From: Aedes albopictus | Taxonomy: Eukaryota; Arthropoda; Insecta; Diptera; Culicidae | DNA: 64,000 bases | NCBI RefSeq assembly: GCF_035046485.1 | Contig: NC_085138.1 | Coordinates: 93,723,766-93,787,765, forward strand | Direction of reading: 5' to 3' | In this document: piece by piece, positions 55,901 to 64,000 of the stretch | How positions within the stretch are numbered: the stretch's first letter is position 1 | Layout: each line of letters opens with the position of its first letter | Program-made: the position numbers and the translations under genes | The notes under the pieces: generated by a model | Seen by the model: the letters and a program-made list of their open reading frames with translations, nothing else | What the model was told of the DNA's origin: nothing | Database searches by the model: none

Positions 55901-56683
55901 CCGTAAAACGGGGTATCATTGATCAGCGGGGTAACATTGATCGGCTTGACCGACCTCATGAAATGTTCAAGCAAGCACTTTACATGGAATCAGTTTCTCC
56001 TATCGAATAGTATATCATAATCTGCTATCATTTAGCTTTTAAATGACATGAAATTAATGAAAATTGAATTTCATAAACATTGAAATAAATCGATTTTTCC
56101 ATAACTGTGTTTCGTATTGCAATGAGATACATTGTCAAACATTCGTGCTTGGAGTGAATACTAGATACAATATGAGGTTCGAAATCACTGTATTACTTCA
56201 ATATGATATCCTAGAAATGGATTTAATAACCGAAACTTCTATGAAAATGCTACTTTTCAATAAAATATAAGGTTTATTAAAAGCAGGGTATCAATTTCTT
56301 AAGCCATTGCCTACATTTAGGCGTTATTCGCGATTTGGAGGATTTTAGTCCTAAAATATCTCATAAAGTACATAACTTGTAAGAATTTGGACAACATATT
56401 CGAAATCAGCGACCCCGAATTTAGTAAGAAAGGGTATTTTCAACACAAACAAACATTGATCACTGACATGATCAATGTTACCCCAAATCAACAAAATCAA
56501 AAATTAGATTAAAAAACCTATTTAAACATGTTTTAAAGTTTTACAATACTTTTTCGAGTAGCTTAACACATACTCAGAGGGCCAGTACTTGTTTTAAAAG
56601 TATAAAACATTTAACTTTTGCTAAAACAAGAGAATTATTCAAGAAAGATCGAAAATTCTGATCAATGTTACCCCGGATTACGG
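55901..56683. mobile_element. 783-bp TA-flanked element (GGGGTAACATTGATC motifs)
   Basis: The left end CCGTAAAACGGGGTATCATTG and the right end CCGTAATCCGGGGTAACATTG (inverted) pair with few mismatches, and TA flanks both (55899-55900 and 56684-56685). Further copies of GGGGTAACATTGATC lie near 55928 and, inverted, near 56466-56485. Non-coding interior, so a Tc1/mariner-related MITE is likely. Confidence 0.65.
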
Positions 56684-56689
56684 TAATTA

Positions 56690-57960
56690 CCAAAGCAATT
56701 CCCAAAAACCAAGGTCATTGTCAGCAAAGTTTCAACATTTTCGGTTGAATGGTTGAAAGAAATTTCGGAGTAATTTACCAATTCCCAAAAACCAAGTTAA
56801 TTACCAGCGAAGTTCCCAAAGCAATTTCCAAAAATGTTCACATAGAAATAGCTGAAGGCGACGTAATCCAATACCTAAAGGACTTTCCAAAACAAATGCT
56901 ACAATAATTACCAAAAAGAAATTCTGAAGAATTGCCAAATGACATGCCATGACAATTTCAAAAGAAGCATCTAAAAAAGTGGCTAATGAAATTTAAAAAT
57001 TAACCGAATACATGTTTTTATTACATTTCCTATGCATTTTTTTTAGAAATTTCATGACAAATCCTATCAACTTAACTTTTTTGACAATTCTTTCTGAAAT
57101 TTCTTTTTGATTTCCTTTGACTAATGGTAATTATATTGAGGATTCCTTCGCCAGTTCCTACGGGAGCAATTCTTCTGGTATTTCCTTTACAAACTGGTTC
57201 AAAGAATTCTATGTGCACTTTTGTGGTAATGTATGTAGAGTAACCTTTGCCGGAATATCTCGATAGTTCTTTTGAAAATGTTTTCGGCAATTTCTTTTGG
57301 AACTGACCCAACATTTCTTATCGAAATATTTTCTTGGACAATTTTTTGGAGCCAACTTCGATAATTTCATTAAAATTTGATTTGGCAACTCTTTTAAAAA
57401 CTTTTTTGGCAATTATTTTAGAAATTGATTTAGGTAACACTCTTTTGAAACATCTGCTAAATATATTTTGGAAATGCTTTAGTCAGTTGCTTTTGGACAT
57501 TTCTTTTGGAGTTTCGCCGGTAATGTTTTTAATAATTTATTCGGCAATCATTTTGATAATTTTGTCGACTGTTTTTTTTTAATTCATTTGACACATACTC
57601 TTAAGTTGGGATTTCCATTGGATATTTTCTTGCAGATCTAAAAAAATGCCAAAATAATACATACATAAGAAGGGTTGACGGAAATCTCGGTGTAATTGCC
57701 AGTGAAAATCCCAAAAAAATATTCTAAAAAATTTCACAAAGCATTTTTTAGAAAAAAAAATTGCATGGGAATAGCATGAAGGTAAACCAATAACTGATAG
57801 TTTTTCTAAAGGAAATGGCACAATACTTGCCGAAGGAAATCCCAAAATAATAACCAAACGACATGTCATAGTCATTTCCTAAGAAGCATCCAAAAGAGTG
57901 ACTAATAAATCTTTAAAAGAATACCGAAACCGTTTTTCAAGAGGAATTTCGAATAACATG
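56690..57960. repeat. Diverged minisatellite, alternating orientation
   Basis: 56690-56960 has CCAATTCCCAAAAACCAA-type units, 57040-57590 the complementary TTTGGCAATTC type, and 57640-57960 switches back. The alternation suggests inverted duplication of repeat blocks. No genes. Confidence 0.45.
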
Positions 57961-59423
57961 ATTTCTGTAGGGTAAACAAATCATGAGATATACTTGAACC
58001 TTCCTCTAAATGTGTATGGAACCGATTTTTAAAATATTGCTTGGTTATTTAATAATAAATAAATGAAAACCAAAAAATTAGGAAATGCATCCAGTTTTAC
58101 CTTAATAGCTAGTTCTTCATACAAGGAATTATGAAAGTTAGAGTAGTGGTAGAAGTAAAATTTATGGACATGAAAAGGTAAGAAAACAGCAACGAAAAAA
58201 TAAAAAAAATAAAACAGAACAAAAAATAAGAAAAAAACAGATATTTGGGAAGATAGAAATATACATGCAAGTGAGTGTAAAAAAAACAGAAATTTAGGTG
58301 AAAAGCAAACAAAATATCAGATATTAAAACTCGAAACATAAAAAAAGATCACAAAAAGAATTATAAAATACAGAAATCTTATGAATGAAACATACAACAC
58401 TAGAAAATTTAAAAAGAAATCCAATAAAGGGAAAAAAGATACAAGGAAAATTATATCTTCCGAGCCCCTGCTAGGTTGATCTGCTCTACACAATTCATCA
58501 TCCTCATCATTGTGTTTCGATATTTTCGGCCGACGACAACGGTCAAGTGAGGGGTGACTTTTTTTTTGGATCGATATGCACACACTAGTAGTCGGTTGCT
58601 GACCTGGGGCACTTCGCTTTGGATGCAGCGAAACACAACAAGCACACAGCTTTGGTGAGTATATTTGCAATATTTTTTTTTTGTTTTGTATTTGATCAGT
58701 CACCAACAGCAGGTCGGCAGAGGCAACAAGAGGCAGAGAGGGAAATTCACCAGGGATTTTCGAGAAGTTGATGTGACCAATTTAGGTGAAACTGAAATTG
58801 GTTTTTCGGGTGTCAAAAAATAGATGAATTTATGACTGTATTTAATCCGATGGGTTTGGAAAATAGATTGTGTCGGTATTTATTCTCATAAAATATACTA
58901 ACTGAGCTTCGGGGGCTTTCAGTTTGTGCGATTTTTGGATTTGAGTTTGAATGCATAGGACAGGATACGACTAAGCCAGTTCTCACATGAAAAATTTAAA
59001 AAAAAAACTGGAGAATCTAAATAGTAGTATCACATGCATTTCATGGTAATCACTTTGCTAAAAGAAAATATAATGAAGCTAGCAAGCCTGAGGTAAGATT
59101 TTCAGTAAACTTAGTAAATTTATTAGCTTCTGTGAATACTGCTTGCTGAACTTATCGAACTCGATGAAACTTCTATAGATACAGGTGTTTCTTTCTACTG
59201 AAGTACTAAAAAAGACGAATGGTCGAAAATCGTCAGTCAATCTTAGATTTTTGGTTTCGACTGCAATGGAATGTAACTTGAAATTAGCCTTAACACCTTA
59301 GGACCTTCCTCAGAGACTGTGATAATCCCTGAGAAAGATACCAAATGTGACCGAAACGTCGCACATGTTTAAATAACAGTATTGGAATTACTAGAAAGTC
59401 CATTTTCAAGTAAATCTTAATGC
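57961..59423. other. No gene recognised; weak exon-like island near 58.5 kb
   Basis: 58100-58440 is extremely A-rich. 58450-58655 is more balanced and ends ACAGCTTTGGTGAGTAT, which contains a good splice-donor context (GGTGAGTAT). No convincing open frame supports an exon. The rest is AT-rich. Confidence 0.3.
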
Positions 59424-59431
59424 CTTCACAG

Positions 59432-60622
59432 TAGGCCTGTCCAGCTTTTCAAAAATGTTCTCTGATTCTCAAGTCCATCCCCATATTTTGATTGGCATCC
59501 TAGAAGAAGTAACTGGTCAAAATTTCAACCAAATCCATTGAAATTAAGAGGTGCATCAACTCAATTTTGTGTTTTTCGACTATTTTTGAACTTCAAAAAA
59601 TCATAACTACACTAAAACTTGTCGAAACTAAATTCTTTTGGCAGAAATTGAGAGCTATACTTGTTTGCTACAACTTCTCCGAACAACGTGTGCCAATAAA
59701 ATTGAAGGAAACATGTGTAATTATCACATTTGTGATCAGAAAAACTTTAAAAAGTTGATTTTTTGATAGATTTCGTACTGGAACACCCTAATATACGTAA
59801 TAAGTAGGATTTTTTAAAACGGCATCATATTCTCCAATGTTTTGTGGTTATTTGCTTCCTTGACACCAAAGCTGTAGGAGTTGAGCAAAAATTACTAAAA
59901 TTCGTGAAAGCCAAATGTGGCCTAAAAACTAGCTTTTCGGGTGCAATCACGCTTTGGCGGGCAAAAAGTGGCATCGCGTCAGCACTGATATGATAGCCAA
60001 CACCTGTCATCACGCTTGTTTGTTATCACCCGTGGTAGGGGGAAGCCAAGGCAAACTACAAGGAAGCAAAGCTACTACGTTCAGTACAATTTCGCGCCAC
60101 AACGTGATTGCCTCCAAAAAGCTAGTTTTTAGGCCACATTTGGCTTTCACGAATTTTAGTAATTTTTGCTCAACTCCTACAGCTTTGGTGTCAAGAAAGC
60201 AAATAACCACAAAACATTGGAGAATATGATGCCGTTTTGAAAAATCCTACTTATTACGTATATTAGGGTGTTCCAGTACGAAATCTATCAAAAAATCAAC
60301 TTTTTAAAGTTTTTCTGATCACAAATGTGATAATTACACATGTTTCCTTCAATTTTATTGGCACACGTTGTTCGGAGAAGTTTTAGCAAACAAGTATAGC
60401 TTTCAATTTCTGCCAAAAGAATAAAGTTTTGACAAGTTTTAGTGTAGTTATGATTTTTTGAAGTTCAAAAATAGTCGAAAAACACAAAATTGATTTGATG
60501 CACCTCTTAATTTCAATGGATTTGGCTGAAATTTTGACCAGTTACTTCTTCTATGATGCCAATCAAAATATAGGGATGGACTTGAGAATCAGAGAACATT
60601 TTTGAAAAGCTGGACAGGCCTA
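59432..60622. mobile_element. hAT-like fold-back element, TSD CTTCACAG
   Basis: The 8-bp duplication CTTCACAG lies at 59424-59431 and 60623-60630. Both ends read TAGGCCTGTCCAGC inward. Arms of about 510-525 bp are close inverted copies around a spacer of about 150 bp, so the same reading frame (AFTNFSNFCSTPTAL) appears on both strands. The 8-bp duplication supports hAT. No transposase. Confidence 0.8.
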
Positions 60623-60630
60623 CTTCACAG

Positions 60631-61500
60631 CCTGTAATCGCATAACTGCCCCATATCAATAGGAAACCCATAAAAACTGAGACTGATTAACGTTTTCAGA
60701 CATTCCACTTCTATTGAATTTGATTTGCGTTGAATGTCCAGCTAAGCGACCAGGTCCTAACAAAATTTGGCCTCATACAAAAGCCTCCGTACAAAAGCGT
60801 GAAATTATGCAATGTTGTTCATTTCATAATCCCTCCATTATGACAATATCTCTTTAAAGTGAGGCACTATGCCTGTCGATTAAAATCCATTCGTCTCCAA
60901 CCCTCCCGTAGGCCCAAGTACATACCTAGTGAGCTGAGTGCTCAATCAGTGCTCCCCAGCAGCAGCGATTGCAAACCGCAAATCCTATGCTAATCCTTCT
61001 GTCGTCGTCGCTATCCCGCTATATGATCAGTCCATATTGTGGCGAATCGCTTTCTAATCATCACACGACACAGGATGCTGCTGCTGATCCGGCCCAATCG
61101 GATTGAACCCTCTATATGTACAGCCATGCTTCTGCTGGCCTAACTATGTGGAGCTGGCTATTCGAAAAGCAACGATGATATAGACACTAGACAGACAACG
61201 CAACAACGGATTCACAGCGAACTAGCTATGTAGCTGTTGTGGCAAAATCGGTGATCTGATAATGGACTTAAAAATAGATAGCTAATTGCATTTTAGCGGT
61301 GGCAATATGGTTTCGCCTAGGGTGTTTCATGTGTCGTTTTGTAACACGCCATGGCCACTCATTTCACTGATGGGTACCGATTACGATACACAGAGGTTTT
61401 GTCTCTGGAAAAGCTGAAGAAAAAACTAGTTCGTGAACATTTTTGCCTCACTTTGCGTCATCGAAGTCAAACATCAGCAAGAACCTCAAATAGGCCCTGA
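60631..61500. other. No gene recognised
   Basis: Mixed composition and apparently unique. No coding frame or inverted repeat identified. Confidence 0.35.
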
Positions 61501-61559
61501 TGAGACTTCGTAAGTCAACGATACCGACCAAGCAGCACCATGATAAACTCATAGAAACT

Positions 61560-62729
61560 GCGGCATGTGAACCGTGGAGCTGAAGGTTGCGAAGTCTACC
61601 CAGACGGAGGCCTTCGCATTCGCAAGTAGCCCTAAGAGTAGGTACACCGGACGTGATTGCTCACGACTAGCCATCGCAGAAGCATGCGATGCAGCCGTCA
61701 GGTGAGCAGCTACCAGGTGGCGTTCGCAAGTTCAGAATGTTGTGAACTCTGAGAGTGAAGTACATACAGCTTCAGCAAGTCAGACTTGGCTAATGTCGGT
61801 ATCAAGAGTACCTTCAGTCGAAACGGTGCGGAGTTGACGTGACTTTTTGTAGTCCTGGCCTAACAAGTAGTTCGAACTGGAGAGTAGACGATAGCTACAC
61901 TCACAGCGATCATCTGGCTGTTCGCTAGAATATCAACTACAACAACAGCTGGCAGCGAGTAGAGGCGGCCTGGTCAAGGCCAAGCCTTCGGAGGTGGAAG
62001 ACATCATACTTTGACGAAGGGGTATTTAGGGAGGCGCTCCGCCGTGAGCGAAACTTACTTGGTTTAGACCGTCGCGATTGCGGACCTGCGCCGCGCCTGC
62101 CTACCGGTTAGGCGGCGGATACAACGAGCACGATCTGTGGAAGAGTGAAACGAACGGCGGTGGTGTTCGCCGCTGCAAAAGCCGCGCTGAAGACTGAGAT
62201 ATGGGCAAGCAAAAAGACCTGCTATGATGGTCTCTGGCAGAGTGGCAATGTTAGTCAGAGGGGAGAAGCCTACAGGATCGTGATGGCCAAGACATGAGGT
62301 GTAATCACTCCTGCAGAGCAATCTCTAGAGATGCTGGCTGAAATCATCAAGGGCCTTTTTCCGCGCCATGATCCTAGTCCTTGGCCTCCTTTTGTAGGAC
62401 AGCCGGGGAATGGGGCTGGCGATGAGGAGAGGGTCACCGATGTGGAACTTTCGAGGATAGCTTAGCTCCTTAGCGTAGGTAAGGCCCCAGGTCAGGATCG
62501 GAACTCCGTCCTGGCCTTGAAAGTAGCTATTGCAGAGGCTCCCAAGATGTTCAGGTCTGCTATGCAGAAATGCCTGGACGAGGGAGTTTTCCCAGAAGTA
62601 TGGAAGAGGCAGAGCCTGAGTTTAATACCAAAGGTGGAGAAACCACTTGGGGACCCATCGGCATATAGACCAATATGCTTGATCGACACGGCGGGAAAGG
62701 TGCTCGAAAAAATCATCCTCAATAGAATG
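61560..62729 (+). pseudogene. R1-like LINE ORF2 relic (EN end to RT start)
   Basis: The endonuclease end is visible as SDHLAVR-like sequence near 61905-61930, followed by NYNNSWQRVEAAW. After frame breaks, GKAPGQDRNSVLALKVA (about 62480) leads into the RT start: FPEVWKRQSLSLIPKVEKP, then SAYRPICLIDTAGKVLEKII (62650-62715). At LNRM the element is cut by a minus-strand LINE tail. The motif style suits the R1 group. The rest of RT is not seen in the window. Confidence 0.7.
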
Positions 62730-63900
62730 TTTTTTTTTTTTCTTCTAAACCATAGGGGGATAATCTGCTCAACAGACACCCTAACAGAAGGTTAGGGTAG
62801 TGTAGGTCTGACAGGCCGTCTTCTACAACAAAAGTAAAATCCAGGACTACTCTCTCCTCGTACCCACTAAACCATTCCTATGGTCGCCAAACCCTACGTC
62901 TCTCCGGAACCACCAAGAAGGTATTGCTTCAGAGAGGGGCTAGTGCACATCGCACCCACAAGGTTAGCTGCGTAGCCTGCAGCAACGAACATCGATGACT
63001 CGCTTTGGAGAGTCCATCACGGTAGCATGCTGGCGCTTAGCCAGTTTCCCGAGTGGTCCTCGCCACTCCCTTTGTCCTCGGAAGGCGGGCAGAGTCAACC
63101 CCGCCCGCACCCTACTGCTGAGCGGACATCAAGAACTGATGCCCACATGCAACCCGATCTGACCTGCCCGCAAAGGAAGGGTATCACTACCCTTCAGGCC
63201 CTATCAGATGCATCCGTAGGTTGCTGACGGCAGGGTCTCCGCCTGCCCCGACCCTTGCCGGGGACTCCTTTCCAACCGCGGGCTTGGATCCAACCCAGTA
63301 GACCGACACCACGACAGCACCGCTACCGGGACTTCCTCTCCGCGGCCACTTAATCGCTGTAAGGGTCGATCTCGACCGCAGGGCACCGGTATGACCTACG
63401 AAACCGACTCCGAACCCCTGGACCACCTTTTGTACTGCATCTGGACTAGCCATTCTCCGAGTCCACGCGCCACCTCCTCTGTAGCTCCCAGACGATGTGG
63501 GTAATAGCCGTTGAAACGGCGTTCCAGCCAAACTCATCCCTACACATCCTCTGGACCAAGTTGTCCGGAGTTGTGTCCTCTCCGCATGTGGCAAGCATGC
63601 GGTCACGCATTGTGCGAAAACGCGGGCACACGAACAAAACGTGTTCCGCCGTTTCCTCTAAACCATTGCACACTGGGCATTCGGGAGAGTCCGCATGCCC
63701 GATACGGTGTAGATACTGTCGGCGAATGTAACTTCCCCATGGCGCCTATTAATCCAACTATCCACCCTCGGTATCAACCTATGGGTCCACCTTCGTTTGG
63801 TGGAACTGTCCCACGCGCGCTGCCATTTTGACCATAGAGGCCATCCTGGCAGTCCTGCGTATGCCTCTTGTGCCGCGCATTTCGAAGCACTCCATGTCCT
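62730..63900 (-). mobile_element. R1-like LINE, 3' part, inserted in minus orientation
   Basis: The poly(A) tail is the 12-T run at 62730-62741, followed by a long 3' UTR (62742-63445) and the C-terminal part of ORF2 up to about 63900. There it is 5'-truncated or broken. It interrupts the plus-strand R1-like relic. Confidence 0.7.
63446..63900 (-). pseudogene. R1-like ORF2 C-terminus with zinc-finger motif
   Basis: The first frame contains KRRWTHRLIPRVDSWINRRH and GEV, the segment that precedes the finger in R1-type proteins. A frameshift with apparent deletion near 63735 is followed by IGHADSPECPVCNGLEETAE, giving a C-x2-C-x(n)-H-x4-C-type finger (HVLFVCPRF). The frame ends at TAA-type stop 63446. 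The usual Q-LSGHG block before the finger is missing. Confidence 0.7.
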
Positions 63901-64000
63901 CACTGATAAGAAAACAGGAGGTGCCGCTTTGGAGTGACGTTCGGTCGGTCGCGCTCGTAATAAGCTAGTAAAATAAACCGTGTTTTTCGAGTCAAAATAA
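63901..64000. other. Window edge, no gene recognised
   Basis: Short AT-rich tail following the truncated LINE. Its left boundary should hold the LINE's 5' junction, but I cannot place it. Confidence 0.3.

Noticed and set aside
59825..60229. Pair of short ORFs with identical C-termini on opposite strands as duplicated genes
   Set aside because: They are the two arms of a fold-back transposon.
1..64000. CRISPR arrays, bacterial operons or phage genes
   Set aside because: All repeats are eukaryotic tandem repeats or transposon ends; there are no spacers of uniform length, ribosome-binding sites or prokaryotic gene layouts.

Overview
The window looks like repeat-rich mosquito (Culicinae, most likely Aedes) nuclear DNA. 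The reasons are: Feilai-type tRNA-derived SINEs with GAA-rich tails; LINEs of the Jockey, RTE (JAM1-like), LOA (Lian-like), CR1/Jockey-supergroup and R1 types; hAT, Tc1/mariner and Transib-like DNA elements; and kilobases of degenerate 12-bp minisatellite. I found no bacterial gene, no canonical tRNA or rRNA gene, and no confidently recognisable single-copy host protein-coding exon. Clade names rest on motifs I read by eye. I could not search a database, and Ae. aegypti and Ae. albopictus cannot be told apart here.

Layout. 0.6-9.2 kb: a Tc1-like element with IR/DR ends, whose right arm holds a solo LTR that itself holds a MITE, followed by a long degenerate ATTCC/GGAAT tract. 9.5-11.4 kb: a Feilai SINE and a second tRNA-like SINE within more of that tract. 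13.2-17.4 kb: two neighbouring Transib-like elements, each with CACAGTG ends and a perfect 5-bp target duplication. The first is a 1.9-kb fold-back. The second has ends that follow the 12/23 recombination-signal layout. 17.9-21.3 kb: degenerate GGGTAGA repeats, a perfect 20-copy 12-bp repeat, and hAT-like terminal repeats. 23.1-28.2 kb: an RTE fragment (minus strand) split by a decayed LOA/Lian LINE (plus strand). 28.7-29.1 kb: a MITE. 30.0-36.8 kb: a minus-strand array of three roughly 1-kb units that pair a TATA promoter and a very short reading frame with a histone-type 3' stem-loop. The left unit was hit by a Feilai SINE and by a full-length, open Jockey LINE (30.5-34.7 kb).

37.5-42.1 kb: a 5'-truncated RTE LINE whose frame is open except for a hAT element and a solo LTR, both with clean target duplications, all inside a 10-bp-period repeat tract. 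43.9-44.1 kb: a SINE with a 10-bp duplication. 46.4-50.7 kb: a nearly complete minus-strand LINE with an intact ORF1 and a lightly damaged ORF2. 51.0-58.0 kb: 12-bp minisatellite tracts with SINEs and a TA-flanked element. 59.4-60.6 kb: a hAT-like fold-back. 61.5-64.0 kb: a plus-strand R1-like LINE relic cut by the 3' half of another R1-like LINE in minus orientation.

The order of events can often be read from nesting and target duplications. The observations I rate highest are the 12/23 RSS-like termini of the 15.3-17.4 kb element and the histone-mRNA-like minigene array.
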